NCBI GenBank assembly: GCA_012520715.1
Contig: JAAYNT010000078.1
Coordinates: 1 to 9,068, forward strand
Reading direction: 5' to 3'
Origin: Acholeplasmataceae bacterium
GTDB lineage: Bacteria; Bacillota_I; Bacilli_A; Acholeplasmatales; Acholeplasmataceae
Length of the DNA: 9,068 nt
Of this stretch, positions 1-6,503 are shown one piece after another (position 1 is the first letter of the stretch; every line of letters starts with the position of its first letter). The notes beneath the pieces were generated by a model. The model was not told where the DNA came from. It was given only the letters and a program-made list of their open reading frames with translations, and made no database searches. Both the position numbers and the translations under genes were made by a program.

Positions 1-1
1 C

Positions 2-2008
2 TTAGTGAACTTACACTATCACAATAAATCACTAAGACTAGACTACAAAGATGTAGGCGCAACCATTACTCATCACGAAGGTGATTTAGTAATAGATGAG
101 CCAACAGGTGAGTTTATAACATTTAATGATTTAGAAGTTAGAAAAGACCTTATTAAAGGCGTTTACGATTTAACTAAGAAAGAACAATTTAAAGTAGATT
201 TAAGTCTAAAACAAGATAATTTAGAGGTAAATGCTACTGGATATATTAATATTAAACCGGAACTGTTATTAACAGTTGCAGGTGAAATAAAATATGATAT
301 GGTTATTGTTGATTTTGTAGTTCAAGTAGATAAAGAGTTTATTAGAGTTAAAGCCGGAAATATTGAAATTGAACTAACAATCGAGGAAGCATTATCTTAT
401 TTACCTGAATTTGGAATTAATTTAGATTTAGATAATATTGCTAATTTTGATTCAATTATTGACATTATTAGACAATTAGAAATTAATGAAACAAATATTA
501 AATTATTATTCCAAGATTTCTTAGTATCATATGATTTAGTAAATCCAAATACTCTATATATTAATAATGAATTATTAAATGTAGAATTAAATGCAGAAGA
601 AACATTGGTTTCTAATGAGCCATTAGTGTTAACTAATCCATTAACTAAATATCAAGTTGATGAATTAATCTTAGCAGGAGAAAACGTATTTAAGATATTT
701 GATCAAACTAAATCTTACTATAAGCTAAGCGGTGAAGTAGTAGGTGAGTTTATTATCTCTGGAGATATTAAACTAGACATAAAACCAGATAAAATGAATG
801 TAGATATTCATTTAATTGTAAATGATATTCGTGAAGGCGGAAGAGTTCATGATGTATCATTAATTAGTTTAGATGGATATACATACATTACATATAATGG
901 TATGAAAGGTTATGCTGAAACTGTAGAAATTAATAAAACCATTAAAACTGTGCTTGTATTAATGGGAATTGAAAACCCATTAATTGATTCAGTTTTAGAT
1001 GTTACAATTGACTCATTTGAAAACGTCTTTGCACCATATCTTGGCGAAGGCTCTGATATTAAGATTTTAGATTATATTGAAAGTTTAAACGTTGAAAAAG
1101 GCTTAATAACTGGAGTTCTTAATAAAGATAGTATTTATAACTTCTTAGTAACAGAAGATCCAATTGTTAGAATAAATCAAACTCAAGATCATATTAAATC
1201 AATTGAACTTAAAGATATTTACTTTAGCGAATCTAAGATATTTAATTTAAATATTGAACTTCAAGACGAAGAGTTTGAATTAATCGCACCAAGTAATCTT
1301 GGTGGATATCATCATTTATCAGGAATTGATAATTTAATCGATAGATTTGTTAAAACTGCTGAGTTAAAAGAGTATCATATTCAAGGAAGTTTCAATATAA
1401 GAGCAATCGGAATATTCAACATCAATATTGATAACTTTAACTTAAAAGTAGTATTAGATGATGATTTAATTCCTAGCTTTGAAGTTACATATACGGTTCC
1501 ACTTTTTGTTGGAGTTACTCATAATACAACTGAAGTTAGCGTTTATTTAAAAGATGGTATTATATATGCTAAAAGAATTAGAGCTTGGTCATTGTTCGGA
1601 GGAAGAGGGACCGAGCGAAGAACTTGGACACAAGCCGAGTTTGAAGCTGACTTAATGGAAAACATTTTCTGGCTATTAAATACAACAAACTTAGTTAACA
1701 ACCAAGTTAGAAATGCAATCAAAGCAGCCGAAAATCATGTTATATTACCTGAAAATATTCTTCACTCATACGAACATATCGATAATTACAATTATCGCAT
1801 TAAAGTCAGAGGAGAAGCATTAAATGGTGATCCTGCTTTAGGAATTATTACAGTTAATCTAAGAGCTAATGAAAATGATTATTTAGACTTTTTAGATATT
1901 CAAGTTAATGTTTCGGGTGCGGCTCTTGATTTATATGGTAAGTTTTATCATGTTAATATTGGCCAACCAGTAAATATCAATTATCCTGATTTTAATACCT
2001 CGTGGTAA
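2..2008 (+). CDS. Large repetitive beta-rich protein of unknown function (5' end missing)
   Basis: The frame is open to the left edge: a Leu codon (TTA, 2-4) precedes the GTG at 5, which is probably an internal Val, so the N-terminus lies outside the window. At least 667 residues remain, ending in TAA at 2006-2008. I do not recognise a family. The protein is rich in Ile/Leu/Val/Asn/Asp and has alternating hydrophobic-polar stretches typical of beta strands. I find no cysteine in the visible part. Three segments look like divergent repeats (about residues 53-135, 229-322 and 445-560 counted from position 5), each with a basic/Tyr lead-in, an 'i-x-G-x-i/f-x-i-x-I' strand pair and a 'Y-I/a' strand before an amphipathic helix. 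No C-terminal membrane anchor or LPXTG motif is present. Lack of Cys and the strand-rich character suggest an exported or surface protein, but the signal peptide would be off-window. The gene ends at a strong terminator. Confidence 0.75.
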   Translation, partial: LVNLHYHNKSLRLDYKDVGATITHHEGDLVIDEPTGEFITFNDLEVRKDLIKGVYDLTKKEQFKVDLSLKQDNLEVNATGYINIKPELLLTVAGEIKYDMVIVDFVVQVDKEFIRVKAGNIEIELTIEEALSYLPEFGINLDLDNIANFDSIIDIIRQLEINETNIKLLFQDFLVSYDLVNPNTLYINNELLNVELNAEETLVSNEPLVLTNPLTKYQVDELILAGENVFKIFDQTKSYYKLSGEVVGEFIISGDIKLDIKPDKMNVDIHLIVNDIREGGRVHDVSLISLDGYTYITYNGMKGYAETVEINKTIKTVLVLMGIENPLIDSVLDVTIDSFENVFAPYLGEGSDIKILDYIESLNVEKGLITGVLNKDSIYNFLVTEDPIVRINQTQDHIKSIELKDIYFSESKIFNLNIELQDEEFELIAPSNLGGYHHLSGIDNLIDRFVKTAELKEYHIQGSFNIRAIGIFNINIDNFNLKVVLDDDLIPSFEVTYTVPLFVGVTHNTTEVSVYLKDGIIYAKRIRAWSLFGGRGTERRTWTQAEFEADLMENIFWLLNTTNLVNNQVRNAIKAAENHVILPENILHSYEHIDNYNYRIKVRGEALNGDPALGIITVNLRANENDYLDFLDIQVNVSGAALDLYGKFYHVNIGQPVNINYPDFNTSW

Positions 2009-2013
2009 AATAA

Positions 2014-2045
2014 AAAATCCCAAGCCGAAATCGGTTTGGGATTTT
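2014..2045. terminator. Bidirectional rho-independent terminator between convergent genes
   Basis: A 15-nt arm (2014-2028, AAAATCCCAAGCCGA) pairs with 2031-2045 (TCGGTTTGGGATTTT) with a single G-U wobble; the innermost pair is probably open, leaving a 4-nt loop. The GC-rich core is flanked by an A-run on the left and a T-run on the right, so either strand gives a stem followed by U's. It lies 5 nt after the stop of the left (+) gene and 16 nt beyond the stop of the right (-) pfp gene, so it can end both transcripts. Confidence 0.92.
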
Positions 2046-2061
2046 ATTTATATAAAAGTTA

Positions 2062-3309
2062 TTATTTTTTTGGAACTCTTACTAATTTTAAATTAGCAAA
2101 TCTTGGTAGACCATCTTCAAGTGGAGCTTTGTCATCGCCTTGAATAAGTGGTAGAGCATATTCAACAAATTCTTTTGATAAACCTTTGTTGTCTGGTAAG
2201 ATCCACTCAAGTGGAACTTTTTGCTCAGTATTAGCTGCCATACTAAGTGGAGCTAATACATATTTCATCTTGTATGGATTAGATGAAATACGTTTAAATG
2301 CAACCATCTTATCAGTTGTTCCTTTTAAGGCTTCTCTAACCCCTTTTACACCAGCATGGAAAGCTTCTCTAACATCTACTTTACTTGCTAAGTGTGCACC
2401 TGAACGTTGCATTAAGCTAAACTCAATAGCTCTAACTTTAACATTTAATCTTTCTTGAACTTGTTCAGCTAAAATTGTTGCAGTACCACCTAGTTGTGCA
2501 TGTCCAAATGAATCTGTTCTAAGTTCTTGAAAGTGAGCAGGAATATATTTTCCTTCAGCATCTTGAACACCTTCACTAATAGCAACAATTACTTTACCTT
2601 TTTCTTCTAGAACTTTTTCTACATCACTGAAGAATTTATCATAATCAAATACTTGCTCTGGTAAGTAAACTAAATCTGGACCTTGACCTTTTTCAATTGC
2701 AAGTTGTGATGCTGCTGTTAACCAGCCAGCATTACGACCCATAATTTCAACAATAGTTACTTGTTTAGTATCATAAACTGTAGCATCATGGTATAACTCC
2801 ATTAATGTAGTTGCAACATATTTTGCAGCACTACCATAACCTGGTGAGTGATCTGTTCCATATAAGTCGTTATCAATAGTTTTTGGAATACCAATAACTG
2901 TACACTCCCAACCAGAGTTTTTCATAAATTCACTAATTTTATGAGCTGTATCCATTGAATCATTACCGCCGTTATAGAAAAAGTAGCGAATATTATATTT
3001 TCTAAATACTTCAACTAATCTTTTATAATCAGTATCATCAACTTTTGGATCAGCTAATTTATATCTTACTGAACCTATCATTGATGCTGGAGTATTTTTA
3101 AGTAACTCTAATTCTTTTGGATCTTCTTTAGTCATATCATAAAAATCTTCATTTAAAATACCTTTAATACCGTGCACTGCACCGTAAACTCCAGTAATTC
3201 GATCAGGGTGTTTTAATGCTTCTAAAAATACGCCAGCTGCGCTTGCGTTAATAACACTAGTTGGTCCCCCTGATTGACCAAGTAAAACTACACCTTTTAA
3301 TTTTGACAT
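2062..3309 (-). CDS. pfp: Pyrophosphate-dependent 6-phosphofructokinase
   Basis: Phosphorylates fructose 6-phosphate to fructose 1,6-bisphosphate in the cytoplasm, reversibly, with PPi as the likely donor. At 415 aa it is longer than ATP-PfkA (~320 aa) and in the range of group II PFKs. Visible motifs: GQSGG at 11-15 (donor loop), GGNDS at 114-118, PKTIDND at 142-148 with catalytic base Asp146, MGR at 190-192 (sugar-phosphate binding), PEQ at 217-219 and QRSG at 301-304. Asp117 (Gly104 in E. coli PfkA) and Lys143 (Gly124 in E. coli) are the two residues that mark PPi use in this superfamily, because the Asp blocks the ATP alpha-phosphate. The start ATG has an AGAAAGGA Shine-Dalgarno 10 nt upstream (3320-3327, minus strand). 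The gene is divergent from pfkA and ends at the shared terminator at 2014-2045. PPi specificity is inferred from the two residues; a few family members with such residues still use ATP. Confidence 0.93.
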   Translation of the reverse strand: MSKLKGVVLLGQSGGPTSVINASAAGVFLEALKHPDRITGVYGAVHGIKGILNEDFYDMTKEDPKELELLKNTPASMIGSVRYKLADPKVDDTDYKRLVEVFRKYNIRYFFYNGGNDSMDTAHKISEFMKNSGWECTVIGIPKTIDNDLYGTDHSPGYGSAAKYVATTLMELYHDATVYDTKQVTIVEIMGRNAGWLTAASQLAIEKGQGPDLVYLPEQVFDYDKFFSDVEKVLEEKGKVIVAISEGVQDAEGKYIPAHFQELRTDSFGHAQLGGTATILAEQVQERLNVKVRAIEFSLMQRSGAHLASKVDVREAFHAGVKGVREALKGTTDKMVAFKRISSNPYKMKYVLAPLSMAANTEQKVPLEWILPDNKGLSKEFVEYALPLIQGDDKAPLEDGLPRFANLKLVRVPKK

Positions 3310-3332
3310 ATTTTATCATTCCTTTCTTATTT

Positions 3333-3341
3333 ATTTTACCA
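3333..3341 (-). promoter_or_regulatory. Extended -10 promoter of pfp
   Basis: On the minus strand these bases read TGGTAAAAT, an extended -10 (TGn + TAAAAT, 5/6 to TATAAT). The best -35, AAGACT at 3357-3362 with an 18-nt spacer, is weak (3/6), so the TGn element probably carries recognition. It lies just upstream of the pfp Shine-Dalgarno, giving a short leader of about 17-20 nt. Confidence 0.6.
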
Positions 3342-3343
3342 TA

Positions 3344-3357
3344 TTTACGTTAGTAAA
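3344..3357. repeat. Short inverted repeat between divergent pfp and pfkA promoters
   Basis: TTTAC (3344-3348) and GTAAA (3353-3357) form 5-bp inverted arms around a GTTA spacer. The element sits between the two opposing -10 boxes (3333-3338 and 3372-3377), overlapping the -35 regions of both. The position suits a common operator, but the arms are short and such repeats arise by chance in AT-rich DNA. Confidence 0.35.
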
Positions 3358-3368
3358 GTCTTATTATA

Positions 3369-3377
3369 TGGTATAAT
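3369..3377 (+). promoter_or_regulatory. Extended -10 promoter of pfkA
   Basis: TGGTATAAT is a perfect TATAAT box (3372-3377) with the TGn extension. The candidate -35 is poor (TTAGTA at 3350-3355, 16-nt spacer). Transcription would begin near 3384, giving a leader of about 30 nt that contains AAGGAG at 3400-3405, 8 nt before the pfkA ATG. Confidence 0.75.
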
Positions 3378-3413
3378 TAATGTGAAAATTAACTATAAAA
3401 AGGAGAATGTGCG

Positions 3414-4364
3414 ATGAGATTTGGAGTTTTAACATCTAGTGGAGATGCCCCAGGAATGAATGCTACAATAAGAGCGGTTGTTAGAACTGCCTTACATTAT
3501 GGGCATGATATTTATGGAATTAGAGATGGTTTTCAAGGTTTAATTAATAACGATATGGTTTTATTACTACATGATGATGTATCAGGTATGTTAACAAAAG
3601 GTGGAACTTTTTTAGGTACTGCTAGATCTGAAGAATTTAAAACAAGAAAAGGCCAAGAACTAGCAATTAGAAACTTACAAAAAAGAAAAATTGATACATT
3701 AATTGTTATTGGTGGAAATGGAACTTTTCTTGGAGCACAAGCTTTAACTGAATTAGGTGTAAAAGTAATCGGAATCCCAGCTACAATTGATAATGATTTA
3801 GGTGGTAGCGATTATACAATAGGTTTTCACACGGCCTTAAATACAATTGTAGATGCAATTGATAAACTAAGAGATACTTCAAGCTCACACCAAAGATGTT
3901 CAATAATTGAAACAATGGGACGTGAAGGCGGAGACTTAGCATTATTTGCTGGTGTTTGCGGTGGTGCTGAGTTTATTATTACTAAAGAACATATGATTGA
4001 AAAAGACGTTATGATTAAGAAATTAAGAGAATGGAAAAAAGAAGGAAGAAGCCATGCAATTATTGTAACAACCGAAAATATATTTAATGTCTTTGAACTT
4101 GCTAAAGAAATTTCAGATAAATCTGGATTTGCAACTCGTGCTACAGTGCTAGGTTACATCCAAAGAGGTGGAAATCCAGTTCCTGAGGATAGAATCTTAG
4201 CAACTCAACTAGGTTCATACGCAGTTCAACTTGCTATGGATGATATTTCAGGTGTTGGAATTGGACTTAGACAAAATACTCTAACTCACGCCACATTTGA
4301 TATCGTATTAAATGAAACAGTAGATCGATCACTACTTTATGAGCTAGTAGATAGAGTTTCGTAA
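3414..4364 (+). CDS. pfkA: 6-phosphofructokinase, ATP-type (PfkA)
   Basis: Catalyses the committed glycolytic step, fructose 6-phosphate to fructose 1,6-bisphosphate, in the cytoplasm; normally a homotetramer. Its 316 aa match the bacterial group I length and it aligns end to end with E. coli PfkA from memory. Motifs: SSGDAPGMN at 8-16 (donor loop), GGTFLGTAR at 63-71, GGNGT at 101-105, PATIDND at 122-128 with catalytic Asp126, RDTSSSHQR at 153-161, MGR at 168-170, and QRGGNPVPEDR at 250-260. Gly103 marks it as ATP-type, unlike the Asp in neighbouring pfp. Unusual positions: Asn102 replaces the Mg-ATP aspartate (E. coli Asp103), Ala123 replaces Gly124, and effector-site Arg54 and Lys211 of E. 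coli correspond to His53 and Glu210 here. Start supported by AAGGAG 8 nt upstream. Ends in tandem TAA-TAA, then a strong terminator; divergent from pfp. Confidence 0.96.
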   Translation: MRFGVLTSSGDAPGMNATIRAVVRTALHYGHDIYGIRDGFQGLINNDMVLLLHDDVSGMLTKGGTFLGTARSEEFKTRKGQELAIRNLQKRKIDTLIVIGGNGTFLGAQALTELGVKVIGIPATIDNDLGGSDYTIGFHTALNTIVDAIDKLRDTSSSHQRCSIIETMGREGGDLALFAGVCGGAEFIITKEHMIEKDVMIKKLREWKKEGRSHAIIVTTENIFNVFELAKEISDKSGFATRATVLGYIQRGGNPVPEDRILATQLGSYAVQLAMDDISGVGIGLRQNTLTHATFDIVLNETVDRSLLYELVDRVS

Positions 4365-4381
4365 TAAGAAAAATATAAAAT

Positions 4382-4420
4382 AACCAATCAAAATTATATT
4401 TTGGTTGGTTTTTTATTTTT
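4382..4420 (+). terminator. Rho-independent terminator of pfkA
   Basis: Arms AACCAATCAAAAT (4382-4394) and ATTTTGGTTGGTT (4398-4410) pair over 13 bp with one G-U wobble around a TAT loop, followed directly by TTTTATTTTT (4411-4420). It lies 17 nt after the pfkA stop and isolates pfkA from the downstream ATPase unit. Confidence 0.92.
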
Positions 4421-4431
4421 GCTTAAAAGGG

Positions 4432-4461
4432 TTGATTTATAAAGTCGCACCGTGGTATAAT
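4432..4461 (+). promoter_or_regulatory. Promoter of the ATPase-RloB unit
   Basis: -35 TTGATT (4432-4437, 4/6), 18-nt spacer, then TGG + TATAAT (4453-4461), a perfect -10 with extended TGn. This is the strongest-looking promoter of the window. It begins 11 nt after the pfkA terminator T-tract, so the two-gene unit is transcribed independently. Expected start near 4468, giving a leader of about 38 nt with AAGGAGGT at 4491-4498, 7 nt before the ATG. Confidence 0.82.
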
Positions 4462-4462
4462 A

Positions 4463-4481
4463 CTCATGAGAAAAAATCTCA
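4463..4481 (+). repeat. Inverted repeats at the transcript start of the ATPase gene
   Basis: CTCATGAG (4463-4470) is an 8-bp perfect palindrome just downstream of the -10. Overlapping it, TGAGA (4467-4471) can pair with TCTCA (4477-4481) across an A5 loop. These cover the predicted transcription start, where a repressor site or a 5' mRNA hairpin could act. The arms are short, so the functional claim is weak. Confidence 0.35.
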
Positions 4482-4505
4482 CGAACTACAAAGGAGGTTT
4501 TTATT

Positions 4506-5771
4506 ATGATTAAAGAATTTACTATTAGAAATTATCTTTCATTCAAAAATGAAACTATTTTTACTATGGAAGCCGATATGGAAAGAGTTTCCGAACATCA
4601 AAATCACCTTGTTAAATTTGGAGATGATCATATTTTAAAAATAGCAAGTTTCTATGGACCAAACGGTTCTGGAAAGAGTAATTTCTTGAAAGCTTTCTTA
4701 TTTTTTAAAGATATAATTAAATATGGAGTAGAAAATTTTAATGAGGACCAATTAAATAGAAGATTACCAAGAAGACTTAAAGAGTTTGAGAAATTTAACT
4801 TTTGCCATGACGATGACAACACGATTGATTTTAAAATCTTTTTCATCAATAAAAAATATGAAATTGGTTATGAACTTAAAATTGAAAAAGTAGATAACAG
4901 TGTTATTATTAATTATGAAAACATGTCATATAGACAAATTAAGTCAAAAGACTTTATTTTTGTGTTTGAAAGAAATAAAACAAAATTAGAATTATCTGAA
5001 GAACTAAAATTGAACTTACCAAGCGTCGATTTTAATTTTTCTGATAAAGTAACAATAGTCAATTTTATTAATAAGTTTTTTGTAAATGACAAAAATAAAA
5101 ATGATGGAGTTTTTGATGTTATTAATAATTTTATGTTTGAGATTAGCACAATGTTAGTTATTAATTCCTCTTCCATAATACCTTTTCTTGAAAAAGATGT
5201 TAAGTATAAATGGTTACAAGAAGAAAGAATCAGAACTAAAACCATTGAAATAATTAATGATTTAGGAATTAAAATTAATGATATTTTAATTGATAAAGAT
5301 GAAGACACAATATATTTGATTAGAGAAATTGACGGAAAGAAATATAAGTTAGATATTGATAAAGAATCAGAAGGAACTAAAACATTATTATTTTTATTAC
5401 CGAATTTGATTTTAAATATTATAGCTGGAGGAGTCTTTATAGTTGATGAGATAGATGCTCATTTGCATCCAAAGCTAATTAAGGCAGTCATCGAAATTTT
5501 TACATCAAAACACAACAATAAAGCACAATTAATCTTTTCATCTCATGACATTTTAAATATGACTAATGATTTGTTTAGAAGAGATGAAATTTGGTTTGTT
5601 GTTAAAGATAAAAAATTTTCTTCGGAGCTATTCGCTCTAACTGATTTTGTAAATTACAAAGGCGAAAGAGTAAGAAAAGATGCTAAGTACTCAAAACAAT
5701 ATTTAGAAGGAAAATATGGAGCTGATCCATTTATTCAAAAAGGAGTATTTTGGGATGGCAAGAATTCCTAA
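4506..5771 (+). CDS. RloA-like AAA ATPase (ABC/SMC-like, AAA_15/AAA_21 type)
   Basis: A 421-aa soluble ATPase with an ABC/SMC-type head, the ATPase partner of the RloB-like protein encoded next. Motifs: an SMC-like N-terminal strand 'IxxFxIRNYLSFKN' (2-15), Walker A GPNGSGKSN (51-59), signature-like ESEGTK (288-292), Walker B with DE at 314-315 inside 'VFIVDEIDAHLHP' (310-322), and a switch histidine in SSH (345-347). The region between (about 70-285) is a charged, Lys/Asn/Glu-rich insertion; the C-terminus has YLEGKYGADP (399-408), a pattern common in this family. ATPases of this type pair with TOPRIM or RloB proteins in abortive-infection and anti-phage modules (RloAB, AbiL, with analogous architecture in PARIS and OLD-type systems), where they sense infection and release or activate the effector. 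Translation start supported by AAGGAGGT. The gene overlaps rloB by 17 nt, implying coupling. Function as defence is inferred from family and partner. Confidence 0.88.
   Translation: MIKEFTIRNYLSFKNETIFTMEADMERVSEHQNHLVKFGDDHILKIASFYGPNGSGKSNFLKAFLFFKDIIKYGVENFNEDQLNRRLPRRLKEFEKFNFCHDDDNTIDFKIFFINKKYEIGYELKIEKVDNSVIINYENMSYRQIKSKDFIFVFERNKTKLELSEELKLNLPSVDFNFSDKVTIVNFINKFFVNDKNKNDGVFDVINNFMFEISTMLVINSSSIIPFLEKDVKYKWLQEERIRTKTIEIINDLGIKINDILIDKDEDTIYLIREIDGKKYKLDIDKESEGTKTLLFLLPNLILNIIAGGVFIVDEIDAHLHPKLIKAVIEIFTSKHNNKAQLIFSSHDILNMTNDLFRRDEIWFVVKDKKFSSELFALTDFVNYKGERVRKDAKYSKQYLEGKYGADPFIQKGVFWDGKNS
5737..5744 (+). promoter_or_regulatory. Ribosome binding site of rloB inside the ATPase gene
   Basis: AAAAGGAG lies 10 nt before ATG 5755, within the final codons of the ATPase gene. 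It supports 5755 as the rloB start over an in-frame ATG at 5716, which has only AAGGA 4 nt upstream and would extend the overlap to 56 nt. The start at 5755 gives an N-terminus 'MARIPKPSGRRSRK', the short basic lead usual for RloB proteins. Confidence 0.65.
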
Positions 5772-6455
5772 ACCTAGCGGAAGAAGATCGCGTAAAACAA
5801 TATTAGTTTCATATGGTGTGCATTTGGTTTACGCAGAAGGTAAACTAACTGAGCCAAACTATGTGAAAAATATTGATGAAATAATTAAAAGAAACCATAA
5901 TTTTCATAATACTAATATCATAATTAAAAATGTTGAACACAAAGGCTTAAGTACTATCGGATTAGTTGAATTTGCTGAAGAAGATGTAAAAAAACGTCTC
6001 AAAGCAGGTGAGAAAATAGATCATGTTTGGATTTTTATGATAAAGATTCATTTGAACAAGATGATTTTGATAACGCACATTTTAAAATTAAAAACAAAAA
6101 TAAATCAAAGTATAAAAATGATGACGGAGATAACACCGATAAAAACTTAATTCGTTGGCATTCGCTTTGGTCTAATGAGTGTTTCGAAGTATGGGTTTTG
6201 CTTCATTTCGAATATTTAAATACACCGTTAAATCGCGGTGGTTATATACCGAAAATAAATAAATATTTTAATGAAAAAGGCTTAGAATACACGAAAAACA
6301 TAGATAATTTATATTCAACATTAATTGAAAATGGTGATGTTAATAACGCGATTCAATTTGCAAAGAAATTAGAAAAAGAAAACAAAAATAATAATCCATC
6401 TACTGGAGTTTATCAGTTTATAGAATATTTTAAAAGATACTTAGGCATTGAATGA
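5755..6455 (+). pseudogene. rloB: RloB-like TOPRIM protein with one -1 frameshift
   Basis: Two overlapping frames together encode one RloB-family protein of about 233 aa, the family's usual size. Frame 1 runs from ATG 5755 and would stop at 6148-6150 (131 aa); the second frame is open from 6012 to TGA 6453-6455. Frame 1 carries the basic N-terminus and the TOPRIM Glu in AEGKLTEPNY (Glu28) and reaches 'HVWIF' (residue 94). The second frame continues with 'YDKDSF', giving the TOPRIM DxD (Asp96, Asp98 after correction), and the RloB C-terminal SNECFEVW...LLHF block (from about residue 140). One extra T in the T5 run at 6032-6036 restores a continuous protein. RloB proteins pair with an RloA ATPase and are thought to act as nuclease-like effectors. 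The frameshift may be a real inactivation, a slippage site or a sequencing error; without it the product lacks the DxD. Conservation of both halves argues that any loss is recent. Confidence 0.85.
6031..6037 (+). other. Frameshift point in rloB (ATTTTTA)
   Basis: Frame-1 codons ATT-TTT-ATG become ATT-TTT-TAT if a T is added, or if the Phe tRNA slips back one base on the T-run (TTT at 6034-6036 re-pairing with TTT at 6033-6035). The result, VWIF-YDKD, is the expected TOPRIM strand with DxD. The run has only five T's and the heptamer is not in canonical X-XXY-YYZ phase. No strong downstream hairpin is visible. Confidence 0.7.
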
Positions 6456-6469
6456 ATATTAAAAATTAA

Positions 6470-6496
6470 GGCACCAATTATTGGTGTCTTTTATTA
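6470..6496 (+). terminator. Rho-independent terminator of the ATPase-RloB unit
   Basis: GGCACCAA (6470-6477) pairs with TTGGTGTC (6481-6488) over 8 bp with one G-U wobble around a TTA loop, followed by TTTTATTA. It lies 15 nt after the rloB stop and closes the two-gene unit, separating it from uvrB. Confidence 0.88.
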
Positions 6497-6503
6497 TTAC
6501 GAA

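Noticed and set aside
2186..2458. 90-aa open frame on the plus strand
   Set aside because: It lies wholly inside pfp on the opposite strand and shows no ribosome site or family pattern; it is a shadow frame.
3381..3396. TGTGAA half-site in the pfkA leader as a Rex (redox) operator
   Set aside because: The second half-site (TTCACA) is absent after the AATT spacer, so only one arm matches. A CcpA cre was also considered, but the central CG is missing.
4913..5308. 131-aa open frame on the minus strand
   Set aside because: It is antisense within the ATPase gene and Ser/Leu/Ile-rich, as expected of the complement of AT-rich coding DNA.
5988..5994. A7 run in rloB, correctly phased as an A-AAA-AAA slippery heptamer, as the programmed -1 frameshift site
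   Set aside because: A -1 shift here enters a frame that stops at TGA 6009-6011 and would lose the family-like 'DHVWIF' segment. It cannot produce the full-length RloB protein.
6027..6455. Second half of rloB as an independent gene starting at TTG 6027
   Set aside because: The start is a TTG with only a poorly spaced AGGTGAG (6006-6012). The product would begin in the middle of the TOPRIM fold, and the upstream half supplies the missing Glu motif in the other frame.
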